64,000 bases of DNA, taken from Flagellimonas aquimarina (GTDB taxonomy: Bacteria > Bacteroidota > Bacteroidia > Flavobacteriales > Flavobacteriaceae). The stretch covers positions 992,001 to 1,056,000 of the forward strand of contig NZ_QGEG01000002.1 in assembly GCF_003149745.1 (NCBI RefSeq), written 5' to 3'. Shown in pieces: positions 8,913 through 17,532 of this stretch. Position numbers and translations under genes: made by a program. How positions within the stretch are numbered: the first letter of the stretch is position 1; every line of letters starts with the position of its first letter. Below the pieces are notes generated by a model. The model saw only the letters and a list, made by a program, of their open reading frames with translations, did no database searches and was not told where the DNA came from.

Positions 8913-10991
8913 ATGAAAACAAATCAATCTCATTTAAAATTGCTACCGTTGCTAACAATATTTGTACTGTTACTCTTTTCTTGCAGCAGCGATAGCGATT
9001 CCCCGGAGATTCCAACAGATGATGACCCTATTTCTCAAGATGATGATGGACCAACACCAACCACTTTTAGAGGAGTAGTTGAACAAGGAGGTGAATTTGA
9101 AGAGGTACCCCAGTCACGAACAGACGAAACTTTGGAAGAAGGAGAGGAATACCCAGATGATTATACCTCCGGTAGTGGTGCTGATGCTGAGACCTTACGG
9201 TTTATTTGTAAATCAAGAACTGTAAGCGTTACGGATGGTGCCGGTGAGTTTCAAACATTGGGAGGTGTTGCCAGTGAAATATTTCCAGGTGCCTTATTAC
9301 AGGGAAAAACGATAAACAACGTAAAACCACAAGGCATTCCCCTTAAAAGAGCAGGAGGTAGCATCTCTTATAATTTAAATGATGGGAATCCAGAAGCGTC
9401 GCAAGACCTTTCAGAAATGAGCGAGTCACAAGTTCGCCAAGCGATGAACGATATTATTGCGGGAAGCACTGGAGTAGTGCCCGCCAATTTTGATTTGGAC
9501 TACGAAAATGTTTTCTCCGAAAAACAAGTTGCTTTGCAAATGGGACTTTCATTTGAAGGATACGGAGTAAAGGCCGAGGGTAAATTGTCGTTTAGTCAAG
9601 ATAAAACCTATAATCGGGTTTTGATAAAACTCTATCAATCTTACTATGATGTTAGTTATGATTTTCCAACGAGTTATGATGATGTTTTTGATGCTAGTGT
9701 AACTCCAGATGATTTGGACCGATATATACAGCCAGATAATCCTGCTACTTATATTAAAAAAGTGACCTATGGTAGAATTTTTTACATGCTCATTGAATCC
9801 ACTTCTTCTTTGGAAGTAATGAACACGCAAATTGACGCTTCATATAAAAGTTTTGACAAGGAAATTGAAGGAAACTTGGAAACAGATAGTATGGAGAAAA
9901 TGGAAGACCTAAAAATTAAAGTAATTGCCTACGGAGGTGATTCTCAAAATACGTTTTCCGGATTGGGAGAAACCAATATTTCGGAATTGGCCGATATGTT
10001 AGCTGCGAGCACTGATATTAGAACTGGCTTGCCACTATCTTATGAAATCTACTCTCTAGAAGACCCTTCTAAACAAGTTGGAACCAACATTTCTACTGAA
10101 ATGGAGGTTGTGGAGTGCCAGTTAAAAGGTGTGTTACCCCCAGTTCTGTATTCAAACTTGGTGGACCTTTTTGAGGATGGAATTGGTGCGGCCACACAAA
10201 TTCAAAATGAATACACCGCTATCTTCAATGGCGCTGGAATGGAATATGTCATATTTGATGCATCTAGTGGAGCTGTCTCTGACCCTTACAGTATTAAAGA
10301 CCCTAGTGCCCCTTTAGGCGCAACGACTTTTGATAGCGTTGGTGCTGCATTGCGACAGTTCTTGGATGATATCTACATTTTTAACGAACAAGGCACAGAA
10401 TATGAAGTTCTGGAGTATGATTATAATGGCGTCCAGAGTATGCCCACATCACCGATTGGATCATATAGGCAACGTGATGGGGTGAATAGGAGATGGGTAG
10501 TGAATGATAATTTTTCTAGTGAAAATGAGGTAAACAGTAACTTTGCTGATGGCTCATTTGTCGGCCCTGAAGGACGAGATGTGGATTGTGTGTCCTTTCC
10601 TTTATTTGGTAAAGGTATAAAGGCCGCTGCGAGGCGTGACAGATATATACAGCCAGTAGGTATTTATACAGAGGATTTTTCTACTAGGATAATTAATGGT
10701 GAGGTAACCTCAGCATATTTTTTCCCGTTGGACACCAATGGAACTACCTATAGCAGAAGGAATTATTACAACCCTTACTCAGTATCATTGCCCAGCGGAA
10801 CCATAGGTTTTGGTGACTTTAATTGTTGGGAATCTGAAAAAGATTTAAGCGAAGTTAGAGGGTCAGTGGAAGCAGCTTGCAAAATGAATATTAATGGAAA
10901 TTCCATACAGCGTATATTATATTTCACCACAGATGGACTAATGTCCATAAATAATTTGGTAGGTGAAGATGAAGGTCCATATGCGCTTTAA
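8913..10991 (+). CDS. Cholesterol-dependent-cytolysin-like (thiol-activated cytolysin family) lipoprotein
   Basis: A 692-residue lipoprotein starting at the ATG at 8913; the signal peptide ends in the lipobox FSC (Cys24), followed by an acidic linker. An earlier in-frame GTG at 8886 would hide the signal sequence. Residues of roughly 190-400 match the pore-forming core of thiol-activated cytolysins: LIKLYQSYYDVSYDFPTSY, the TPDDLDRY segment, VTYGRIFYMLIESTSS and IKVIAYGGDSQNTFSG in the family order. The undecapeptide ECTGLAWEWWR of classical CDC domain 4 is absent, and about 270 C-terminal residues are unfamiliar. It is therefore closer to the CDC-like proteins described from Bacteroidota. 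It probably sits on the cell surface or in the outer membrane and may form pores in competing or host membranes. No partner short-form CDCL gene is seen nearby. Confidence 0.8.
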   Translation: MKTNQSHLKLLPLLTIFVLLLFSCSSDSDSPEIPTDDDPISQDDDGPTPTTFRGVVEQGGEFEEVPQSRTDETLEEGEEYPDDYTSGSGADAETLRFICKSRTVSVTDGAGEFQTLGGVASEIFPGALLQGKTINNVKPQGIPLKRAGGSISYNLNDGNPEASQDLSEMSESQVRQAMNDIIAGSTGVVPANFDLDYENVFSEKQVALQMGLSFEGYGVKAEGKLSFSQDKTYNRVLIKLYQSYYDVSYDFPTSYDDVFDASVTPDDLDRYIQPDNPATYIKKVTYGRIFYMLIESTSSLEVMNTQIDASYKSFDKEIEGNLETDSMEKMEDLKIKVIAYGGDSQNTFSGLGETNISELADMLAASTDIRTGLPLSYEIYSLEDPSKQVGTNISTEMEVVECQLKGVLPPVLYSNLVDLFEDGIGAATQIQNEYTAIFNGAGMEYVIFDASSGAVSDPYSIKDPSAPLGATTFDSVGAALRQFLDDIYIFNEQGTEYEVLEYDYNGVQSMPTSPIGSYRQRDGVNRRWVVNDNFSSENEVNSNFADGSFVGPEGRDVDCVSFPLFGKGIKAAARRDRYIQPVGIYTEDFSTRIINGEVTSAYFFPLDTNGTTYSRRNYYNPYSVSLPSGTIGFGDFNCWESEKDLSEVRGSVEAACKMNINGNSIQRILYFTTDGLMSINNLVGEDEGPYAL

Positions 10992-11006
10992 ATAATTTAG
11001 CTATGC

Positions 11007-11056
11007 AGTCGGCCGCTCAGGTTGGGTTCAACAACCTGATGCCGGCTGTTATTTTT
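11007..11056. terminator. Bidirectional terminator between cytolysin-like gene and mutS2
   Basis: A two-level hairpin: outer stem AGTCGGC (11007-11013) with GCCGGCT (11041-11047, one G-T pair) and inner stem TCAGGTTG (11017-11024) with CAACCTGA (11032-11039). A T-rich run follows to 11056. It begins 15 nt after the plus-strand stop codon and overlaps the last codons of mutS2 on the minus strand, so it can serve both convergent genes. Confidence 0.8.
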
Positions 11057-13220
11057 TAGCTTCCACCAGCTCTAACTGATCAACGCTTACATTGGTCATG
11101 AACATACCATAATTAACGGCAGCTTTGTTTTTCTCCAAGGTGTCAATGGTGCCTACAGCTTTCCCATCTTGTAAACGGACACGGTCACCCACTTTGAATA
11201 CAGGTCTGGGTTTGTTCTTTTCTTTTTGAATGGCTTTTTTCTTTTCAACTTTCTTTTCTTGCCTGACCTTTACAATCTTTTTTTCCAGTTCTTGTGCAAC
11301 TTGTTTCTTTTGTGCTTGTTTCGCCTTGGCCTGTTTTGCAGTGGTTTTTCTACGTTTGCTATTCTCTGTTTCCACAATGCGCAGCAATTCTGAGATTAAA
11401 GGACGCTTTTTGTTGTCAACAAAGTAGTGCTCTGCAGCGGTGTTGATTTTATCCCCTAGCTGGATCATACGTTGGTTGTGGTCGTACAATTCTTGATAGC
11501 TTTCCAGCTTAGACTTGATTTTGGCATTTAGTTTCTCCAAACGCTCTGCTTCATCACGTGCTTTGGTTTCCTCATCTTGCAATCGGGAACCGGTCTGAAC
11601 CATTTTGGAACGTTCTTTTTGTAGTTTGGCAATGGTAGCATCAAAGCGCACTTTGCCGCGTTCAATCTTCTTTTTGGCTTTATTGATCAAGGAATAAGGG
11701 ATTCCATTTTTTTGAGCCACCTCAAAAGTGAAGGAGCTACCCGCTTCTCCCAGGATCAATTGAAAAGTAGGTTCAAGTGTTTTAGAATTGAACAGCATAT
11801 TGGCATTGGTGGCATGCGGCAATTCATCTGCTAATGCCTTTAGGTTTGCATAATGCGTGGTAATAACCCCGTAGGCTTCACGTTCATAAAAGACTTCTAA
11901 AAAAGCTTCGGCCAAGGCTCCACCCAATTCAGGGTCACTACCGGTACCAAATTCATCAATTAAAAACAAAGTCTTGTCATTGCACCGCTTTAAGAACTGG
12001 TTCATGTTCTTTAAACGATAACTGTATGTACTTAAATGATTTTCAATAGATTGGTTATCCCCTATATCCGTTAAAATCTTATCAAACAGACAAACCGTAC
12101 TTCGTTCATGTACGGGAATCAGTAAACCGCTCTGTAACATTACTTGCAAAAGTCCAATGGTCTTTAGAGTGATACTTTTTCCACCTGCATTTGGGCCAGA
12201 AATGACAATTATTCTATTTTCTTTATGCAATTGAATGGTCTGCGGCCATGTTTTTTCCTTTTTGAGTTTGTTGGTCAAAAAGAGTAGGGGATGATAGGCG
12301 TCTCGCAGAAATAGTTCTTTTTCCTCATTGATCTCCGGGAGCAAGGCGTTCATATCGGAAGCATATTTTGCCTTTGCAGCTGTAATATCTACATGAATGA
12401 GGTAATCTTGATACTGTTTTAATAGATAATCATAAGGTCTCATGGTATCCGTAAGCCAATTTAGGATACGTTGTACCTCTTCTTTTTCTTCAAACTCCAA
12501 ATTGCTGAGTTCCCTAACAAAATTGAGCGTAGTTTCCGGAACAATGTAGACAATGCTGCCCGTTTTGGAACTACCCATCATGGTTCCCTTTACTTTTTTA
12601 CGGTGCATTGCTTTCACCGCTAGCACTCTTCTGTTTTCAACAACGGATTCTCGAATGTCGTCTAGAAAATCCAATGACTGGCACCTTGATAATGCCACGC
12701 CAAAACTTTGGTTTATTTTTCCACGCACCTCATTGATTTCCATGCGTACACGACGCAATTCATCAGAAGCATCATCTCTTATCTCTCCAAATTTGTCTAT
12801 AACATTATCTATGGATATCGGAACTTCAGTATTGACTTCCAACTCTTCAGTGCTTGCGAAAAGAAGAGGGTAATATTCCTTGAATTTTTTAAAGAATTTC
12901 TGATGCAAGCCAACAGTTTTGCAAATACCACCTATTCTTCTGAACCCGGAAATTTCCAAAGTGGTATTTTCAATCTTTAGTAATTTCAACTCCCCATTGA
13001 TGCTATCAAAGCCATGGTTTGGAATTCTGTTGTCGTTGGAAAAAGAAGCTAAATATTCAGAAGTTTGTCCTAAAACATCTAGAAGTACCTTCTTATCCTT
13101 TAGGGGTTTAATTTCGGCAGCGGCTTCTTTACCCAATTCAGTGTTACAGCGTGCAGCAACTTGCTCCAGTACTGTTGGAAATTCTAAATCTTGAAGTGTT
13201 TTGGAATGTATGCTTTGCAT
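11049..13220 (-). CDS. mutS2: MutS2-family ATPase lacking the Smr nuclease domain
   Basis: A 723-residue MutS2-type protein. The core and lever regions are followed by the ATPase with Walker A GPNAGGKS and Walker B-like LFLIDEFGTGSDPE, then a coiled coil (about residues 510-600). After a lysine-rich linker the protein ends in a KOW-like segment, FKVGDRVRLQDGKAVGTI. Classical MutS2 proteins are about 780 residues and finish with an Smr nuclease domain; no Smr sequence follows here, and the stop is clean. The family suppresses recombination and rescues collided ribosomes. Without Smr, this protein would have to act through its ATPase or with another nuclease. Monocistronic, followed by the hairpin at 11007-11056. 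Confidence 0.92.
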   Translation of the reverse strand: MQSIHSKTLQDLEFPTVLEQVAARCNTELGKEAAAEIKPLKDKKVLLDVLGQTSEYLASFSNDNRIPNHGFDSINGELKLLKIENTTLEISGFRRIGGICKTVGLHQKFFKKFKEYYPLLFASTEELEVNTEVPISIDNVIDKFGEIRDDASDELRRVRMEINEVRGKINQSFGVALSRCQSLDFLDDIRESVVENRRVLAVKAMHRKKVKGTMMGSSKTGSIVYIVPETTLNFVRELSNLEFEEKEEVQRILNWLTDTMRPYDYLLKQYQDYLIHVDITAAKAKYASDMNALLPEINEEKELFLRDAYHPLLFLTNKLKKEKTWPQTIQLHKENRIIVISGPNAGGKSITLKTIGLLQVMLQSGLLIPVHERSTVCLFDKILTDIGDNQSIENHLSTYSYRLKNMNQFLKRCNDKTLFLIDEFGTGSDPELGGALAEAFLEVFYEREAYGVITTHYANLKALADELPHATNANMLFNSKTLEPTFQLILGEAGSSFTFEVAQKNGIPYSLINKAKKKIERGKVRFDATIAKLQKERSKMVQTGSRLQDEETKARDEAERLEKLNAKIKSKLESYQELYDHNQRMIQLGDKINTAAEHYFVDNKKRPLISELLRIVETENSKRRKTTAKQAKAKQAQKKQVAQELEKKIVKVRQEKKVEKKKAIQKEKNKPRPVFKVGDRVRLQDGKAVGTIDTLEKNKAAVNYGMFMTNVSVDQLELVEAKK

Positions 13221-13271
13221 TTTCTTTTACTGGCAGCGCAAAGATAGATCAAAGGGCGTTTTAAAGCTCAT

Positions 13272-13874
13272 TTAATTATAAACCCTTATAACTTCCCCAT
13301 TTCCTTTTCCCATTATGCTTCTTACATAAGCGTTGACTGCCTTTTCCATAGAAATAGGGGTGTGTCCTTGAAAGTAATCTTTGTACTTTTCATAAGCATC
13401 TATGACCAGCTCTAAAGAAACCACGTTGAGTCTGATCCCATTCTCAATTTCTAAAGCTGCAGCTTGTACAAAACTGTGTATTCCGCCATTCACCATGGCA
13501 GCACTTGCTGTCTTAACAACTGGGTCATCAGCTAACACTCCAGTGGATAGGGTGATCGAGCCTCCTGGATTTAAAAAGTGTTGGCCAATGCGAACCAGAT
13601 TTACCTGCCCCATTAGTTTGCTCTTGAGCCCTATGTAATAGTCTTCCTCGGTCAGGTCGTTGAAGTCTGCCCATTTTGCTTCCCCTGCGATGCAGACAAT
13701 GGCATCCAATTTACCGGTTTGCTTAAATAGGTTTTCGATGGAAGTGCTATCTGCAATGTCCACAGTGACATCACCAGAAGTTCTGCCTGCTATAAGTACT
13801 TCATTTTTTTCAGAAAAATAACTGGTCACTTTGTTTCCAATAGTTCCTTTTCCTCCTATGATCAATATTTTCAT
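13272..13874 (-). CDS. Short-chain dehydrogenase-like protein lacking catalytic tyrosine
   Basis: A 200-residue Rossmann-fold protein. The N-terminal nucleotide-binding loop is GGKGTIGNKV, followed by VDIADSTS and the IVCIAGEAKW strand. At the position of the usual YxxxK active site the sequence reads TASAAMVNGGIHSFVQAAALEIE, written in parts as TASAAMVNGG and IHSFVQAAALEIE, with neither the tyrosine nor the lysine. The protein is also shorter than typical SDRs (about 250). Similar short SDR-like proteins exist in many bacteria; whether they are enzymes is unclear to me. It may bind NAD(P) without classical catalysis. No operon partner is obvious. Confidence 0.8.
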   Translation of the reverse strand: MKILIIGGKGTIGNKVTSYFSEKNEVLIAGRTSGDVTVDIADSTSIENLFKQTGKLDAIVCIAGEAKWADFNDLTEEDYYIGLKSKLMGQVNLVRIGQHFLNPGGSITLSTGVLADDPVVKTASAAMVNGGIHSFVQAAALEIENGIRLNVVSLELVIDAYEKYKDYFQGHTPISMEKAVNAYVRSIMGKGNGEVIRVYN

Positions 13875-13896
13875 GCTATCTGTTTTCTAATCTTGC

Positions 13897-15402
13897 TCAA
13901 AGATAAATACTAATTGTAAGCATGACCATGGCAAGAATACTTAAAAGTAAAACCAACGGCCAAACAAATTTCAACCACTTATCATACCCTACATTGACCA
14001 AGGCAAGAGATGCTAAAATAATACCTGTGGGGTTAATGAATTTAAAGAGACCTACACCATATTGATAGGCATTCACCATTATTTCTCTACCAATACCAAC
14101 ATTATCTGCCAAAGGGGACATTATGGGCATGGTTAGAACCGCCATCCCGGAAGAAGATGGAATAAAAAAAGTTAATCCACTATATAATAGACAGGTTACA
14201 TTTATAAAAAGGCCCTTGTTCATGCCCCCGGTTAGTTCACTTGCGTAAAACAATAATGTGTCGCTTACCTGACCATCTTCCATTAGCACAGTAATTCCTC
14301 TTGCAATACCAATTATAAAGGCAACACCCAATAAATCTTTTGCTCCAGACATGAATTCATTTACAAATTGTTTCTCATTAAGTCGAGTAATAAATCCGAT
14401 CAATAATGCGCCAGCAAGAAAAACTGATGTCATTTCCAAAAACCACCATCCCAATTGCGAAACACCATAAACCATGATAAGAAAACAGCTGGCAAAAACA
14501 AATAGGACAAGTCTGAGTTTTCCTGTAAGCACTGTTGTTGCGGCACTGGAAACCCCTGAAAATAAACCTTCAATCTCTTCTTTCTGCTTATAAATGAGTG
14601 AGTGTTGGGGGTTTTTCTTGACTTTTTGAGCATATCGAATAATGTAAACTATGCAAACAATAAGACCAAGCAGCAACATAATAAGACGTCCATTCAAGCC
14701 TACTGTCCAATTAATTCCAGCAGCATCTGATGCAATGATAGTGCTGAATGGATTAACTGTTGAAGCTAAAGTGCCTATAGACGAACCAATGTATATTGAA
14801 GCAATACAAACAATAGCGTCATACTTTGCTGCTAAGAAAATTGGAATTAAAATAGGGTAAAAAGCAATGGTCTCTTCTTCCAAGCCAAAGGTAGTTCCGC
14901 CCAGCGCAATTAATGTGGTCACCATAATAATAAGCACAAATTCGCGACCCTTGAGTTTTTGTGCCAGCCATGCAATTCCAGCTTCAAACGCTTTGGTGGC
15001 ATTTACTATACTTATTAGACCCCCTATGATCAATACCAGCAGGATGATATCAGCAGATTGCATAATGCCTTTTAAAGGGGCTTGGATAAAACCAACAAAA
15101 CCTTGTGGCTGTCCTTCTAATTTTTTATAGGTGTTTGGAATACTTATAGCTTTTGAAATGGCACCTTCTTTGAATTTATCTATTGGAATTTGAATTGCCA
15201 GTTCATCAAGGGTTTTTTGAGTAGCTGGAAAGTTAACGCTGGTTCCCTCGGAAGTCCTAACCAATGCATCCGTTTCACCGTCATACGCAAGCCTATCGTA
15301 CTCGCCCGCGGGAATAATCCATGTCATCAGAGAAACAACAGCAGCTATAATGAACAAGACGGTATGCGCAGTGGGAAATTTTAATTTTTGGAGAAATGAC
15401 AT
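13897..15402 (-). CDS. YfcC-family (DcuC superfamily) carboxylate transporter
   Basis: A 501-residue polytopic membrane protein with about 12 hydrophobic segments. The N-terminus FPTAHTVLFIIAAVVSLMTW followed by IIPAGEYDR is typical of the YfcC family. Further family-like loops are GGTTFGLEEETIAFYPILIP and FIPSSSGMAVLTMPIMSPLA. Members are assigned to the C4-dicarboxylate/short-chain-acid transporter superfamily, but substrates are largely unverified. It lies 22 nt upstream of the SDR-like gene on the same strand, so the two may be co-transcribed; this suggests, but does not prove, a shared small-molecule role. Confidence 0.88.
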   Translation of the reverse strand: MSFLQKLKFPTAHTVLFIIAAVVSLMTWIIPAGEYDRLAYDGETDALVRTSEGTSVNFPATQKTLDELAIQIPIDKFKEGAISKAISIPNTYKKLEGQPQGFVGFIQAPLKGIMQSADIILLVLIIGGLISIVNATKAFEAGIAWLAQKLKGREFVLIIMVTTLIALGGTTFGLEEETIAFYPILIPIFLAAKYDAIVCIASIYIGSSIGTLASTVNPFSTIIASDAAGINWTVGLNGRLIMLLLGLIVCIVYIIRYAQKVKKNPQHSLIYKQKEEIEGLFSGVSSAATTVLTGKLRLVLFVFASCFLIMVYGVSQLGWWFLEMTSVFLAGALLIGFITRLNEKQFVNEFMSGAKDLLGVAFIIGIARGITVLMEDGQVSDTLLFYASELTGGMNKGLFINVTCLLYSGLTFFIPSSSGMAVLTMPIMSPLADNVGIGREIMVNAYQYGVGLFKFINPTGIILASLALVNVGYDKWLKFVWPLVLLLSILAMVMLTISIYL

Positions 15403-15474
15403 TGGTTATTTTTAAATGTTGGCCACAAGGAAAGATATTATTTTTAGATTTATCCAAAGAAATGAAAAGAATTA

Positions 15475-16140
15475 ATGAATGTGAACATAGACCCTAGTTG
15501 GAAATCTCATTTACAACCTGAGTTCGAGAAACCGTACTTTAAACAACTAGCACAATTTGTAAAACAAGAATATCAACAGCAAACCTGTTTTCCTAAAGGA
15601 AAGGACATTTTTGCTGCATTTGACCATTGCCCTTTTCATGACACCAAAGTTGTTATTATAGGGCAGGATCCATATCATGGTCCCAACCAAGCCAATGGGC
15701 TTTGTTTCTCTGTAAAGGATGATATTCCTCACCCACCTTCATTAATAAACATTTTTAAAGAAATTAAGGTTGACGTAGGACAACCTTACCCCAAGAGCGG
15801 TAATCTAGAACGGTGGGCACAGCAAGGAGTATTGCTCTTAAATGCAACATTGACCGTAAGAGCACATCAGGCAGGAAGTCATCAAAAAAAGGGTTGGGAA
15901 GAGTTTACCGATGCTGTAATAAAAACAGTATCCTCCCAACAAGAGGGTGTTATTTTTTTGCTTTGGGGTGGTTTTGCAAAAAAGAAATCAGTCTTGGTCG
16001 ATAAAACCAAACATCACATACTTACCTCTGGTCATCCGTCTCCATTAAGTGCAAATAGAGGCCTTTGGTTTGGCAATCAACACTTTAGTAAAACCAATGC
16101 CTTATTGAGCAAAATGGGAAAAAGGTTGATAAGTTGGTGA
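15475..16140 (+). CDS. ung: Uracil-DNA glycosylase, family 1
   Basis: A 221-residue family 1 uracil-DNA glycosylase, which removes uracil from DNA and starts base-excision repair in the cytoplasm. All signature elements are visible: GQDPYHG with the catalytic Asp65, LLLNATLTVRAHQAGSH, LLWGGFAKKK and the leucine-loop motif HPSPLSA with His187. Length and motif spacing equal those of E. coli Ung. The gene is divergent from the YfcC transporter, 72 nt away. It is monocistronic as far as can be seen. Confidence 0.97.
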   Translation: MNVNIDPSWKSHLQPEFEKPYFKQLAQFVKQEYQQQTCFPKGKDIFAAFDHCPFHDTKVVIIGQDPYHGPNQANGLCFSVKDDIPHPPSLINIFKEIKVDVGQPYPKSGNLERWAQQGVLLLNATLTVRAHQAGSHQKKGWEEFTDAVIKTVSSQQEGVIFLLWGGFAKKKSVLVDKTKHHILTSGHPSPLSANRGLWFGNQHFSKTNALLSKMGKRLISW

Positions 16141-16226
16141 ATTACTTTTTGAAAGGATTTTCTTAAAGTATCACAAGAATTCGTACGTTTATACTATAAC
16201 ACTACCATCAGAAAATTCTTAATAAA

Positions 16227-16631
16227 TTGCGCAGACTGAAATCAGTTTTACTCGTTGATGATGACGATACCACTAACTTCTTGAATAGGTTTTTTGTAAA
16301 ACAATTAGATAATGGGTTAAAGGTTAATACCGCTTGCAATGGCAAGGAAGCTATGGATTTTTTGGAGAGTGCTTCAGCTGAGGATTTTATGCCCTGTTTG
16401 CTTATTCTAGATACTAATATGCCCGTAATGAACGGCTGGGAATTCTTGGATACTTTTAATGAAAGGTTTGATGAGAGTTTTAAAGAGAAAGTAGTGGTGG
16501 TAATGTTGACAGCCCTTGATACCGAAGAAACCACAGCTTTGGCTATGGCAAACCCTAATGTAAGGGGTACTGCCCAAAAACCACTTTCCGATCTAAAGTT
16601 TAAGTCGTTGATCAAGAAATATTTTTCCTAA
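16227..16631 (+). CDS. Single-domain response regulator (CheY-like receiver), TTG start
   Basis: A 134-residue stand-alone receiver domain. The acidic pocket is LLVDDDD near residues 7-14, the phospho-acceptor is Asp62 in LLILDTNMP, a Thr-Ala (LTALD) lies near residue 95, and the conserved Lys is in AQKPLSD. There is no output domain, so it would work by protein contact. No ATG is available: the frame is closed by a TAA at 16197, and TTG at 16227 is the first plausible start, consistent with the motif beginning a few codons later. It overlaps the convergent binding-protein gene by 4 nt. No cognate kinase is adjacent. Confidence 0.88.
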   Translation: MRRLKSVLLVDDDDTTNFLNRFFVKQLDNGLKVNTACNGKEAMDFLESASAEDFMPCLLILDTNMPVMNGWEFLDTFNERFDESFKEKVVVVMLTALDTEETTALAMANPNVRGTAQKPLSDLKFKSLIKKYFS

Positions 16632-17482
16632 ACATCTGAATATAGAAATTCTTTAGAATCTTTGACTTCACCAACAAGTTGCAGGGCAAAAAGTCTGTCT
16701 TGTACTTCATTCAGTGTTTTTAAGGCTATTTGTTTCCTTCCCCAGGTTGTTTTGGAAAGCCAATCTTGAATATCCTCTAATTGTTGGCCATATCTATTTG
16801 CCAAAGTTCTATCGATACTCGGTATTTCTTTGAATTCGATAGTATAGGTATTAATGACTTCCAAGATGTGCTTTAGTAATTCTCCATTAGTTTCTAAGAA
16901 AGTATTGGTTGCGGCAATCACGAAACAAGGCCACGGGGTAGGGCAGTTACCAAGCCTTTTAAAGATTCCCTTGTCCACCAATGGTTTTGTAGTAAAGTGT
17001 TCCCACATAAAATATGCATTTGAACCTTCACTAAGGCTTTTAACAGCGCCATCTAAGTTGTTTATAATTTCAAATTGAAGTGTGTCTGTGTTCCAACCTT
17101 GGTCTTGCGCATGAACATACGCCATTAAATGACTTCCACTACCTATGCGACTTATGGCAATCTTGTCTTTTTCTAGTTCTGGTATGGATGTGCGTTGACT
17201 GCTTTGCGCAACATGAACTCCCCAAAGTAGAGGAGAAGAGATATACTCTTGGACAATTTTAGATGGATTTCCTTGAGAAATGCTTTTGACCAAACCTTCG
17301 GTGAGTATAATGGCCAAATCTGTTTCACCAGCTTCTAGTAACTGACACATTTTTCCGGTTCCTTCCGGAATATCTGTCCATTCCAAACGTATGCCACGGT
17401 CTTTAAAAGCACCTTCTTCTATAGCTAAGTGCCATGGAAGATTGAAATGCTCTGGGACACCAACTATTTTAACTGTTTTCAT
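16628..17482 (-). CDS. Standalone periplasmic-binding-protein-fold protein (Ca3427/NMT1-like), no signal peptide
   Basis: A 284-residue protein with a type 2 substrate-binding fold. The N-terminus KIVGVPEHFNLPWHLAIEEG starts directly with the first strand, with no signal peptide or lipobox. Characteristic pieces are GTGKMCQLLEAGETDLAIIL, SRIGSGSHLMAYVHA and CPTPWPCFVIAA. It most resembles the Ca3427/NMT1-THI5-like group known from fungi and bacteria. No ABC permease or ATPase gene is nearby, so it is more likely a cytoplasmic ligand-binding protein or enzyme than a transporter component. It is separated by 50 nt from the nucleoside phosphorylase gene, which lies upstream on the same strand. 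Confidence 0.75.
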   Translation of the reverse strand: MKTVKIVGVPEHFNLPWHLAIEEGAFKDRGIRLEWTDIPEGTGKMCQLLEAGETDLAIILTEGLVKSISQGNPSKIVQEYISSPLLWGVHVAQSSQRTSIPELEKDKIAISRIGSGSHLMAYVHAQDQGWNTDTLQFEIINNLDGAVKSLSEGSNAYFMWEHFTTKPLVDKGIFKRLGNCPTPWPCFVIAATNTFLETNGELLKHILEVINTYTIEFKEIPSIDRTLANRYGQQLEDIQDWLSKTTWGRKQIALKTLNEVQDRLFALQLVGEVKDSKEFLYSDV

Positions 17483-17532
17483 AAGGTTTTATAATGTAAA
17501 AAAAGATTGAAAAAATCATGCTTACCAAATTG

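Noticed and set aside
11230..11427. Phe/Ser/Cys-rich ORF opposite the mutS2 3' end
   Set aside because: It is the complement of the Lys/Glu/Gln-rich linker of mutS2, not a real membrane protein.
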